The position numbers and the translations under genes were made by a program. 64,000 bases of DNA from Tepidiphilus margaritifer DSM 15129 (GTDB lineage Bacteria > Pseudomonadota > Gammaproteobacteria > Burkholderiales > Rhodocyclaceae), in the NCBI RefSeq assembly GCF_000425565.1, contig NZ_AUDR01000016.1, forward strand, positions 62,001 to 126,000, in the 5' to 3' direction. This document shows positions 1-12,431 of this stretch, piece by piece (position 1 is the first letter of the stretch; every line of letters starts with the position of its first letter). Below the pieces are notes generated by a model, which worked only from the letters and a program-made list of their open reading frames with translations, searched no databases and had not been told where the DNA came from.

Positions 1-1522
1 GCGCGGAGAGTGCTTGGGCCGGGTCCATGTTGGGGCGAGGAAGCGCACCGGCAAATCCATAGGCCTGGTAAAGGAGCTCGAGCACTGGCGGAATCACCAG
101 GGCGCCCACCACGCAGCCGATCATCAGCGCCACCTGCTGGCGCCAGGGAGTCGCGCCGACGAGGTAACCGGTCTTGAGATCCTGCAGGTTGTCGTTGGAG
201 ATGGCCGCGATCGCCACCACCACCGAAGTGGTGAAAAGCGCGAGAGCCACGGCGAGCTTGCCCTCGTTGGCGACGGTGAGCTGCGGCACGGCGCCACCAA
301 AAGCGAGCAGCATGAGCGAGACGAGAATCACGGCCAAGATGCCGATGCCGGAAATGGGGCTGCTCGAAGAGCCGACGAGTCCGGCCATGTACCCTGCCGC
401 CGCAGCGATGAGAAAGCCGAAGATCGCCGCGAAGAGGACGCAGCCGAGCACCAGGACGGCGTAGGCGAGAGGGCCGAGGCCGGAGTCGGCCGCCGTGAGA
501 AAGCGGTGGAAGGCAAGCAGCAGCACGAGAAGGGAGGCCAGCCCCACGGCAAGGATCGTCCGGGGCGAGAGATCCCGTTCCGTGCGGGGGGCGGCCCCAT
601 TGCCCAGATGGACTGCCTCGAGCGCGGTGCGGATTCCGTCCCACATCGGCCTGGCGAGCGTGGCGAGCGTCCATAGGGCCGCCACGCCGATGGTACCGGC
701 GCCGAAGAATCGTACCTGCTGGCGCCACAGGCTCATGGCCAGCGCCGGCAGCGTCTGGTCTGCTGCGGGCGTGGCCTGCATCGTCAGCCAAGGGACGATC
801 ACACCCCAGGCGATCACGAGCCCAAGCAAAATCGCCAGACCTGCCGCCAGCCCGATGAGGTAACCCGCGCCGACGAGCGCGAGCGAGAAACCCACCGACA
901 GGCGCACCGCGGCCGCTCCGAGCGAAATCCAGGCGGTAAAGCTTTCGGCCAGCAAACGGAAACCGCTGGAACACAGGGTGACCGCCGCGGCGAGCATGCC
1001 GCCGAAGGCGATCTCGCGCGCCTGCGCTTTCCCCTGGGCGATGGCCTCCCCGTTGCCTTTCTCCCGCGCGAGTTCGCCCACGCGCAGGATTTCGGCTGCA
1101 GCCACGCCTTCAGGGTAGGGTAGGGGGCTGTCGACCACCATCACCCGCCGCAAGGGAATGGTGTAGAGCACGCCCAAGAGTCCGCCCACACCACATACCG
1201 CTGCCGTCAGCCGGAAGGGGAATCCCTGCCAATGGCCGATCATCAGTAGGCCGGGCAGGATGAAGATGATGGCCGACAGCGTTCCCGCGGCCGAGGCCTG
1301 CGTCTGCACCATGTTGTTTTCGAGGACGTTCGCGCCGCGGCAATGGCGCAACACCGCCATGGAGATCACCGCCGCGGGGATCGAGGAGGCAAACGTCAGC
1401 CCCACTTTGAGCCCGAGATAAATGTTGGCCGCGGTGAAGACCACGGTGAGCACGGCACCGAGCAGCATGCCGCGCAGCGTCAGCTCCGGCAGGTCGGTGT
1501 CGTCGGGGATGCGTTCGATCAT
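1..1522 (-). CDS. OPT family oligopeptide transporter, partial (C-terminus beyond window edge)
   Basis: Inner-membrane transporter of the OPT family, which imports small peptides or metal chelates; the substrate cannot be told from sequence. The visible 507 residues are almost entirely hydrophobic helices. Family-typical stretches are NIYLGLKVGLTFASSIPAAV near residues 29-48, LENNMVQTQASAAGTLS near 65-81, and NDNLQDLKTGYLVGATPWRQ near the cut end. The ATG at 1522 follows a good ribosome site (ggagg) on the minus strand. Family members are about 600-700 residues, so roughly the last quarter lies outside the window. It is divergent from fbp, with about 140 bp between them. The family call is firm and the role is not. 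Confidence 0.88.
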   Translation of the reverse strand, partial: MIERIPDDTDLPELTLRGMLLGAVLTVVFTAANIYLGLKVGLTFASSIPAAVISMAVLRHCRGANVLENNMVQTQASAAGTLSAIIFILPGLLMIGHWQGFPFRLTAAVCGVGGLLGVLYTIPLRRVMVVDSPLPYPEGVAAAEILRVGELAREKGNGEAIAQGKAQAREIAFGGMLAAAVTLCSSGFRLLAESFTAWISLGAAAVRLSVGFSLALVGAGYLIGLAAGLAILLGLVIAWGVIVPWLTMQATPAADQTLPALAMSLWRQQVRFFGAGTIGVAALWTLATLARPMWDGIRTALEAVHLGNGAAPRTERDLSPRTILAVGLASLLVLLLAFHRFLTAADSGLGPLAYAVLVLGCVLFAAIFGFLIAAAAGYMAGLVGSSSSPISGIGILAVILVSLMLLAFGGAVPQLTVANEGKLAVALALFTTSVVVAIAAISNDNLQDLKTGYLVGATPWRQQVALMIGCVVGALVIPPVLELLYQAYGFAGALPRPNMDPAQALSA

Positions 1523-1661
1523 CGGCTTCCTCCAAGTCGGTGAGGCGAAGAATATAGCCCAAATTTTTTCGGGTGCGATCCGTCTTTATCGCCGCGATCG
1601 TGCCAAAACATCCTCCTTGGCGCGATAATTCTCTTTTCCGCCAACCGCTGGAGTCTTTCCC

Positions 1662-2672
1662 ATGCGCCGTGTCAGCCTCTCGCAATTCCTCATCGAAGAA
1701 CAACGCGCCGGACGGCTCGATGCCGACCTGCGGCTCCTCGTCGAGGTCGTCGCCCGCGCCGTGAAGGCCATCGCCGTGACCATCTCCAAAGGAAAGCTGT
1801 GGGACGTGCACGGCGAGACCGGCGTGGAGAATATTCAAGGCGAAGTCCAGAAGAAACTCGACGTCATCGCCAACGAACTGCTACTGCAGGCCAACGAATG
1901 GGGTGGTCACCTCGCTGCCATGGCCTCCGAAGAAGTCGAGGAAATCTGCCAAATCCCCTTCCAATATCCGCGCGGCGGCTACCTCCTTTTGTTCGATCCG
2001 CTCGACGGTTCCTCCAACATCGAGGTCAATATTTCCGTGGGCACCATCTTCTCGGTGCTGCGCAATCCCGATCGGGAGGCGATCCCGACCGAGGCTTCCT
2101 TCCTGCAACCGGGCACCGCCCAGGTTGCCGCCGGTTATGCCATCTATGGGCCTGCCACCCAGCTCGTCATCACCACCGGCAATGGCGTGCATGGCTTCAC
2201 GCTCGATCGGGAATTCGGCTACTTCGTCTATACGCACCCCTTCATGACGATTCCACCCCAGACGAGCGAATTCGCCATCAACTGCTCCAACATGCGTTTT
2301 TGGGAACCGCCGGTGCGCCGCTACATCGAGGAGCTCATCGCCGGCAAGGAGGGGCCGCGCGGGCGCGATTTCAACATGCGTTGGGTGGCTTCCATGGTAT
2401 CCGACGTGCACCGTACTTTGTCCCGTGGCGGGATTTTCCTCTATCCCTTGGATGCGAAGAACCGCGCACAAGGCGGCAAGCTGCGCCTGCTCTACGAGGC
2501 CAACCCCATGGCGTTCCTGGTCGAGCAGGCGGGCGGGGCAGCCATCGACGGGCGGCGGCGTATCCTCGAGATCGTGCCGCAGCGGCTGCATCAACGCGTG
2601 CCGGTGATCTTGGGCTCGACGGAAGAGGTCGAACGCGTGCGTGCCTATCACGAGGCATCCGACGCTTCCTGA
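1662..2672 (+). CDS. fbp: Fructose-1,6-bisphosphatase class 1
   Basis: Hydrolyses fructose 1,6-bisphosphate to fructose 6-phosphate, a cytosolic step of gluconeogenesis and, in autotrophs, of the Calvin cycle. It has 336 residues, the normal class 1 length. The metal- and phosphate-binding signature DPLDGSSN is at about residues 112-119, with the acidic pair SEE at 89-91 upstream of it. The N-terminal region after residue 50 carries [11 protein letters not shown]. The ATG at 1662 gives the usual N-terminus. It stands alone, divergent from the OPT gene and followed by the groESL promoter. No Calvin-cycle partner gene is adjacent here, so an autotrophic role cannot be read from context. Confidence 0.96.
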   Translation: MRRVSLSQFLIEEQRAGRLDADLRLLVEVVARAVKAIAVTISKGKLWDVHGETGVENIQGEVQKKLDVIANELLLQANEWGGHLAAMASEEVEEICQIPFQYPRGGYLLLFDPLDGSSNIEVNISVGTIFSVLRNPDREAIPTEASFLQPGTAQVAAGYAIYGPATQLVITTGNGVHGFTLDREFGYFVYTHPFMTIPPQTSEFAINCSNMRFWEPPVRRYIEELIAGKEGPRGRDFNMRWVASMVSDVHRTLSRGGIFLYPLDAKNRAQGGKLRLLYEANPMAFLVEQAGGAAIDGRRRILEIVPQRLHQRVPVILGSTEEVERVRAYHEASDAS

Positions 2673-2729
2673 TTCCCCAGCCCCAAGTCTCGCGCCTGCG
2701 AAGAAATGGCGCGAGGCGCATCGACCCCT

Positions 2730-2759
2730 CTTGAAATTTCGGCCGAAGGTCCCTATTAT
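2730..2759 (+). promoter_or_regulatory. groESL promoter (sigma-70, possibly overlapping sigma-32)
   Basis: TTGAAA at 2731-2736 and TATTAT at 2754-2759 are separated by 17 bp, a near-consensus sigma-70 promoter. The same bases can also be read as heat-shock type: CTTGAAA at 2730-2736, a 14-bp spacer, then CCCTATTA at 2751-2758. The -10 box abuts the CIRCE operator, so bound repressor would block initiation. The sigma-32 reading is an inference. Confidence 0.75.
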
Positions 2760-2785
2760 TAGCACTCGACAACGGTGAGTGCTAA
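2759..2785 (+). promoter_or_regulatory. CIRCE operator (HrcA binding site)
   Basis: TTAGCACTC (2759-2767), a 9-bp spacer, then GAGTGCTAA (2777-2785): a perfect match to the CIRCE consensus. HrcA binds this inverted repeat and represses chaperonin genes; heat stress titrates GroEL and inactivates HrcA. It lies at the transcription start of groESL and about 60 bp before the groES start codon. Confidence 0.95.
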
Positions 2786-2843
2786 CAACGGGCCGCCGTT
2801 GGGTGTGTTCAAACCCTGTATCCGAACCAGAGGAGTCGACACC

Positions 2844-3134
2844 ATGAAAATCCGTCCTTTGCATGATCGCGTAATCGTCAAGCGTCTGGAGTCCGAGCGC
2901 AAAACCGCCAGCGGCATCGTGATTCCGGACACGGCCGGCGAGAAACCCGATCAAGGCGAAGTGATCGCCGTGGGTAACGGCAAGATCCTCGAAGACGGCA
3001 AAGTGCGCCCGATGTCGGTGAAACCGGGCGACAAGATCCTCTTCGGCAAATACTCCGGTCAGACCGTGAAGGTCGACGGCGAAGAACTGCTCGTGCTGCG
3101 CGAAGAAGACATCCTCGGCGTGATCGAAGACTGA
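2844..3134 (+). CDS. groES: Co-chaperonin GroES
   Basis: The heptameric lid of the GroEL folding chamber in the cytosol. It has 96 residues, the normal length. The N-terminus [14 protein letters not shown], the mobile loop around residues 17-33 ([10 protein letters not shown]) and the C-terminal [13 protein letters not shown] are typical. The ATG at 2844 follows an aggag ribosome site; a longer in-frame reading from 2775 would start inside CIRCE and is rejected. groEL follows after 50 bp and shares the CIRCE-controlled promoter. Confidence 0.98.
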   Translation: MKIRPLHDRVIVKRLESERKTASGIVIPDTAGEKPDQGEVIAVGNGKILEDGKVRPMSVKPGDKILFGKYSGQTVKVDGEELLVLREEDILGVIED

Positions 3135-3181
3135 TCGCGTCGCGACTCCAACCCTTTTCGGAAACTTTTCAGGAGGCATGA

Positions 3182-5726
<2,545 letters not shown>

Positions 5727-5735
5727 GTGCACGCA

Positions 5736-6401
5736 ATGAGCGCAGGCGCTTGGGCGGCCTTGGCCCTGTCGCTGCGTCTGGCCGCGGTGACGACGTTGGT
5801 GTTGTTCTTGATGGGGACGCCGCTCGCGTGGTGGCTCGCGCGCACGCGTTCTCGCTTCAAGGGGGGCGTTGCCGCGGTCGTGGCCTTGCCGCTCGTGCTG
5901 CCACCCACCGTGATCGGTTTCTATCTCCTGCTCCTCATGGGGCCCCATGGACCGGTGGGTTGGCTCACCCAGCGGCTCGGTTGGGGGCTCCTGCCGTTTT
6001 CCTTTTCCGGTCTCGTCGTGGGTTCGGTGATCTTTTCCTTGCCTTTTCTCGTCCAGCCTCTGCAAAACGCCTTCGAAGCGTTGGGCGATCGCCCCTTGGA
6101 GGCGGCTGCCACCTTGCGTGCCGGGCCGTGGGATCGTTTTTTCACCGTGGCCGTGCCGCTCGCCCGTCCGGGTTTTCTCACTGCCGGTGTGCTCAGTTTC
6201 GCCCATACGATGGGGGAATTCGGCGTCGTCCTGATGATCGGGGGCAATGTCCCGGGGAAGACGCGTGTCGCCTCGGTCCAGCTCTACGAGTTCGTCGAGG
6301 CGATGGAATATGGCGAGGCGCATCGGCTCGCCCTCGTGCTCGTTCTCTTCTCTTTCGCCGTCCTGGTGCTGCTCAACTTCTTCGGGCAGGGCAAACGATG
6401 A
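5736..6401 (+). CDS. modB: Molybdate ABC transporter permease
   Basis: Inner-membrane permease of the molybdate importer. It has 221 residues from the ATG at 5736. A GTG at 5727, directly after the modA stop, would add three residues, and the ribosome site does not settle the choice. About five membrane helices are visible. The cytoplasmic EAA-type coupling loop reads EAAATLRAGPWDRFF near the middle, where ModC docks. It overlaps modC by four bases (ATGA), so the two are translationally coupled. Confidence 0.93.
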   Translation: MSAGAWAALALSLRLAAVTTLVLFLMGTPLAWWLARTRSRFKGGVAAVVALPLVLPPTVIGFYLLLLMGPHGPVGWLTQRLGWGLLPFSFSGLVVGSVIFSLPFLVQPLQNAFEALGDRPLEAAATLRAGPWDRFFTVAVPLARPGFLTAGVLSFAHTMGEFGVVLMIGGNVPGKTRVASVQLYEFVEAMEYGEAHRLALVLVLFSFAVLVLLNFFGQGKR

Positions 6402-7480
6402 CGCGCGCCGGCATCGAGGCCGAGTTGCATGCCGACTTCGCCGATTTTTCGCTCAGGGTATCTTTGTCCTTGCCCGGACGGGGCGTGAGCGCCCTCTTTG
6501 GCCCTTCGGGTTCGGGCAAGACGAGCTGCCTGCGCGCCTTGGCCGGTTTGCTGCGCCCGCGAGGGTTCGTGCGCTTTGCCGACGAAATCTGGCAAGACGA
6601 TGCCAAGAAAGTTTTCGTGCCGACGCATCGGCGGGCGATCGGCGTGGTCTTCCAAGAGGCGAGCCTTTTCGCCCATCTATCGGTGCGTGGCAATGTCGAA
6701 TATGGTCTGCGGCGTGTCCCGCCGGCGCAGCGGCGCATCGCCTTGGAGCAGGCGATCGAGCTACTGGGGATCGCCCCGCTGCTCGAGCGTCGTCCTCAGA
6801 CTTTGTCCGGCGGTGAGCGCCAACGGGTGGCCATCGCCCGGGCCTTGGCCGTCTCGCCGCGCCTTTTGCTGATGGATGAGCCGCTCTCGGCCCTGGACGT
6901 CGGGCGCAAGGAGGAGATCATCCCCTACCTGGAACGTCTACCGCACGAGCTCGACCTTCCCATCGTCTACGTCAGCCACGCGCCCGACGAGGTTGCGCGC
7001 CTGGCCGATCACTTAGTAGTTTTGCGCGCGGGCCAGGTACTCGCCAGCGGCCCTTTGTCTGAGGTACTCGTGCGCCTGGATACGCCGATTCGCTTGGGCG
7101 AGGAAGCCGGTGTGGTCTTGCTGGGACAGGTTGCCGAGCACGACGAAACGTGGGCATTGATGTGCGTTTCCTTTCCCGGGGGAAGACTGTGGATACGCCG
7201 GGAGAATCTGCCTCTGGGTACCACTTTGCGTTTGCGGGTGCTCGCGCGCGACGTGAGCCTTGCGCGCTCGCCGCATCAGGATGCCAGCGTGCTCAACGTT
7301 TTGCCGGCCAGGGTCGAAGCAATCGGCGAGGATGAACACCCGGCCGACGCCTTGGTGCGGCTCACGGTGGGAGAATCCGCTCTGCTCGCGCGGATCACGC
7401 GTCGTTCCGTGGCCCGGCTCGATCTGCATCCCGGGCAAACCGTATGGGCGCAGATCAAGGCGGTGGCGGTGCTGCGCTGA
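6398..7480 (+). CDS. modC: Molybdate ABC transporter ATP-binding protein
   Basis: ATPase that powers molybdate import. It has 360 residues. Walker A GPSGSGKT is at 35-42, the Q-loop glutamine near 86 (VVFQEASLF), the signature LSGGE at 136-140 and Walker B LLLMDE at about 157-161. Roughly the last 70 residues form the MOP/TOBE molybdate-binding regulatory domain usual for ModC. The start codon overlaps the modB stop (ATGA). All catalytic motifs are intact, so an active importer is expected. Confidence 0.95.
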   Translation: MTRAGIEAELHADFADFSLRVSLSLPGRGVSALFGPSGSGKTSCLRALAGLLRPRGFVRFADEIWQDDAKKVFVPTHRRAIGVVFQEASLFAHLSVRGNVEYGLRRVPPAQRRIALEQAIELLGIAPLLERRPQTLSGGERQRVAIARALAVSPRLLLMDEPLSALDVGRKEEIIPYLERLPHELDLPIVYVSHAPDEVARLADHLVVLRAGQVLASGPLSEVLVRLDTPIRLGEEAGVVLLGQVAEHDETWALMCVSFPGGRLWIRRENLPLGTTLRLRVLARDVSLARSPHQDASVLNVLPARVEAIGEDEHPADALVRLTVGESALLARITRRSVARLDLHPGQTVWAQIKAVAVLR

Positions 7481-7606
7481 AACATCGGGCGCAGACGAGG
7501 GAAATGATACGACTTCTGCGGGCCGGTCGTTCCGACAGGGGAACGCAGTGCATGCTTCGATGATCTACAATGTCTGTGTGAGCCGGATGAAAGAAGGAGA
7601 TGCGTC

Positions 7607-7819
7607 ATGGATGCCGTCAGTGTCGCCAGCATGATGAGTGCCATGCAACAGGCGAAATTGCAAGATCAGGTTGGCACCGCCGTGATGAGAAAGGCGCTCG
7701 ACGTGCAGGAAAGCACGGCGCAAGCGCTGCTCTCGGCATTGCCGCAAGTGCCGCAGCAAGCGCCGGTGTCGGCTTCCAACCCCCCGAATCTGGGCAATTC
7801 GGTCAACGTCTTTGCCTGA
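7607..7819 (+). CDS. YjfB-type putative motility protein
   Basis: A 70-residue protein resembling the YjfB family, small proteins tied to motility genes by their distribution; the molecular role is unknown. The N-terminus MDAVSVASMMSAMQQAK and the central QVGTAVMRKALDVQE are the family-like parts. The tail is rich in Pro, Gln and Asn, with no signal peptide or membrane segment. An aaggaga ribosome site precedes the ATG. It lies alone between modC and the convergent tgt. Other motility-linked genes (fliW, DUF2802) lie about 10 kb downstream. The family call is from pattern memory only. Confidence 0.7.
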   Translation: MDAVSVASMMSAMQQAKLQDQVGTAVMRKALDVQESTAQALLSALPQVPQQAPVSASNPPNLGNSVNVFA

Positions 7820-7874
7820 GAAACGCCCGGGCAGCGCCCGCAGCGGCACGCCATCGGGCTGCGGGTCGCGGGTT

Positions 7875-10181
<2,307 letters not shown>

Positions 10182-10373
10182 TTCTATCATCAGACGCATT
10201 CTTTCCCTTGGATGGGCCGATTCCTCGCAGCCCGGAATGGATGGCTGCAGGGCGGCTTGTCGCCTCGATACCTCGACCAAAGACTCTTTGCCCGGATTCT
10301 ACTCGGGGGTCGCGATGCACGACCCTTGTCCGCTTTCTTTTTCCTCATCCTTGGCATTTTTCTTCGTGAACCA

Positions 10374-10401
10374 TTGCCCCAAAAATTTTTTGTGCTATTA
10401 T
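10374..10401 (+). promoter_or_regulatory. Candidate promoter of a possible small RNA
   Basis: TTGCCC (10374-10379) and TATTAT (10396-10401) are separated by 16 bp in an otherwise AT-rich patch. It points toward the terminator at 10473-10501, about 70 bp downstream, with no gene in between. Confidence 0.5.
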
Positions 10402-10407
10402 TCAAAC

Positions 10408-10501
10408 AAACGTACGAAACAATTGGTGCATCACATGCGTTCTCCAGAGTTCCCTCCCTCCCTTGGTGGTCGCGCTCGCCTTCGGGCGAGCGCCTTTTTT
10501 T
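10408..10501 (+). ncRNA. Candidate small RNA, about 94 nt
   Basis: Inferred from a candidate promoter at 10374-10401 and a strong intrinsic terminator ending at 10501. The predicted body contains an unpaired C-rich run, ccctccctccc at about 10453-10463, that is complementary to ribosome binding sites; such runs occur in known regulatory RNAs. No open frame of note lies inside it. It could instead be a leader that attenuates the thioesterase gene, whose ATG is only 64 bp further on. There is no family match from memory. Confidence 0.4.
10473..10501 (+). terminator. Intrinsic terminator with UUCG loop
   Basis: GCGCTCGCC (10473-10481), loop TTCG, GGCGAGCGC (10486-10494), then C and six Ts. A perfect 9-bp stem closed by a stable tetraloop. 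It lies upstream of, and in the same direction as, the thioesterase gene, so it must end a transcript started in the intergenic region or at tRNA-Leu. Confidence 0.88.
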
Positions 10502-10564
10502 GCCAAGAAGGGAAGTGCGGGTCGGCTATCATGGTCGTTCGATTCGTGTCCTCAGGAGAAAACC

Positions 10565-10951
10565 ATGTCGGATGTTCTGCCAGATCGTCAACCGGAATTG
10601 CGGGTGATGCCCATGCCTTCGGATCTCAACCCGGCGGGCGACGTGTTCGGTGGCTGGGTGATGGCGATGGTCGACATCGCAGGCTCCTTGCCGGCGCGCC
10701 GTCGCAGCCGCGGGCGCGTGGCCACGGTGGCGGTCAACAGTTTCGTGTTCAAACAGCCCATCGCTGTGGGTGATGTGGTGAGCCTGTATGCGGAGATCGT
10801 CTCGGTGGGGCGTACGTCGATCACGGTGGACGTCGAAGTCTTTGCCGAGCGTCATCCCGAGCGTCCGGTCGTGGTGAAGGTCACCGAAGCCCGACTCACC
10901 TACGTGGCGCTCGATGCGCAGGGTAACAAACGCCCCATAGAGGGGAGTTGA
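10565..10951 (+). CDS. YciA-like acyl-CoA thioesterase (hotdog fold)
   Basis: Hydrolyses acyl-CoA esters to free acids and CoA in the cytosol. It has 128 residues, one hotdog domain. The family core NPAGDVFGGWVMAMVDIAG (about residues 19-37) contains the catalytic aspartate of YciA-type enzymes, and VAVNSFVFKQPIAVGD follows. The ATG at 10565 has an aggag ribosome site; a longer reading from 10463 crosses the terminator and is rejected. It sits 101 bp before a FadL porin and the fatty-acid oxidation genes, which suggests control of acyl-CoA levels during fatty acid use. Substrate chain length cannot be told. Confidence 0.9.
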   Translation: MSDVLPDRQPELRVMPMPSDLNPAGDVFGGWVMAMVDIAGSLPARRRSRGRVATVAVNSFVFKQPIAVGDVVSLYAEIVSVGRTSITVDVEVFAERHPERPVVVKVTEARLTYVALDAQGNKRPIEGS

Positions 10952-11052
10952 ACGGTCCGGCGTGCCGAGGGGGCTTCGTCGGAACGTGGCAGGTAAAAAA
11001 GAATGAGCGGGCGTATGTCCGTCGGTTCGTGACGAAGAGGAGGAGACGAGCA

Positions 11053-12378
11053 ATGAAGAAGAAACTTTTGGCCGTGGTGGTCCCGTCGCTGTTCGCCGCC
11101 AGTTCCACGGCGCTGGCCAGCGGTTTTCAGCTCATCGAACAGAGCGCGAGCGGCATCGGCAACGCCTATGCCGGTTCGGCGGCGCTGGCCGAAGATGCGG
11201 GTACGATCTTCTATAACCCTGCCGGTATGACCCAGCTCGGGGCGCGTGAGGTGTCCTTGGGCCTGGCGGTGATCAAGCCCAGTTTCAAGTTCCACGACCG
11301 GGGGAGCCTCGCCGCCCCGGGCGTGCCGCTGCCGGGAAGCAACGGGGGAGATGCTGGCGATTGGGCGGCGGTGCCCAACGGCTATTATTCTCAGAAGATC
11401 AACGATCGCTTGTGGCTCGGTCTGGGGATCAGCGCGCCCTTCGGCCTCATGACCGAGTACGACGATGATTGGATGGGGCGTTATCATTCGACCAAATTCA
11501 AGATCGAGACGATCAACATCAATCCCTCTCTCGCCTTCAAGGTCAACGAGGTGGTGTCGCTGGGATTGGGCGTGAATGTGCAGCGGATGGAGGCGACTTA
11601 TGACCGCTACGTCGGTCTGGCGGCGCCCCCCCAGCTCAGGGCGCTCGGGGTAACGGATGCGGCGATGCAGCAGACCAAGCTGCGCCTCAATGCGGACGAT
11701 GTCTCCTGGGGCTGGAATGCGGGGTTGCTCCTCACGCCCACCGAGACGACCAAGATCGGATTTTCCTATCGCTCGAAAGTCAAGCAAAAGCTCGACGGCG
11801 ATCTCAAGGCTCATGGGCCGGCTGCGGCGGTACTGGACAATCCGCGGCTCGGCCTGGCCGGCGTCGATGCCAAAGTGTCGGTCGATCTGCCCGATACCTT
11901 CATTGCCAGCGTGGCACAAGGGGTGGGTGAGCGCTGGACACTGCTCGCCGACGTGTCCTGGACGGGGTGGAGCAGCCTGAACGTGCTGCCGATCTATCGT
12001 TCGAGCGGTGTGCAGTCCGGTTCGGTGGCCGATACCTTGGCCACCCGTTTCCGGGATACGTGGCGCGTGGCGCTGGGTGCAAATTACCGGCTCGATGAAC
12101 GCTGGTTGCTGAAGTTCGGTGTGGCCTACGACGAATCGCCAGTGAGGAATGCCGAGAATCGCCTCTCGGCCCTGCCCGACAACGATCGCATCTGGGTATC
12201 GTTCGGAGCACGCTGGTCGCCGGATCGGGAAAACCGCGTCGATATCGGCTTGGCGTATCTTTTCATCAACGATACCCGTATCGACAGCAACAAGATGGCC
12301 GACGGCCGGGGGCGCCTGACCGGGGAATATTCGGGAGACATCTGGCTGATGGGTGTGCAGTATTCGCGGGCTTTCTGA
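11053..12378 (+). CDS. FadL/OmpP1/TodX family outer membrane transporter
   Basis: Outer-membrane beta-barrel that lets long-chain fatty acids or other hydrophobic compounds into the cell. It has 441 residues with a signal peptide of about 22 residues (MKKKLLAVVVPSLF... ending ALAS). The mature N-terminus GFQLIEQSASGIGNAYAGSA and the stretch DAGTIFYNPAGMT are the hatch-domain hallmarks of the family. The protein ends in Phe, as outer-membrane barrels usually do. It is directly followed by beta-oxidation genes on the same strand, which supports fatty acids as the substrate. Confidence 0.93.
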   Translation: MKKKLLAVVVPSLFAASSTALASGFQLIEQSASGIGNAYAGSAALAEDAGTIFYNPAGMTQLGAREVSLGLAVIKPSFKFHDRGSLAAPGVPLPGSNGGDAGDWAAVPNGYYSQKINDRLWLGLGISAPFGLMTEYDDDWMGRYHSTKFKIETININPSLAFKVNEVVSLGLGVNVQRMEATYDRYVGLAAPPQLRALGVTDAAMQQTKLRLNADDVSWGWNAGLLLTPTETTKIGFSYRSKVKQKLDGDLKAHGPAAAVLDNPRLGLAGVDAKVSVDLPDTFIASVAQGVGERWTLLADVSWTGWSSLNVLPIYRSSGVQSGSVADTLATRFRDTWRVALGANYRLDERWLLKFGVAYDESPVRNAENRLSALPDNDRIWVSFGARWSPDRENRVDIGLAYLFINDTRIDSNKMADGRGRLTGEYSGDIWLMGVQYSRAF

Positions 12379-12431
12379 CGGAGGTCGTCCCGCGGCGCGT
12401 GTGAACGACATGAAATGACGAGGAGAATCGT

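Larger units (their letters stand above)
10182..10564. other. 383-bp intergenic region without a protein gene
   Basis: No credible coding sequence; the open frames here lack ribosome sites and family resemblance. It holds a weak hairpin pairing GCAGCC (10227-10232) with GGCTGC (10243-10248), a T-rich stretch around 10335-10370, then a candidate promoter, a possible small RNA and an intrinsic terminator (listed separately). The last 60 bp form the leader of the thioesterase gene. Confidence 0.7.

Noticed and set aside
10463..10564. N-terminal extension of the thioesterase gene
   Set aside because: The longer frame would read through a strong terminator; the ATG at 10565 has a proper ribosome site and gives the normal family length.
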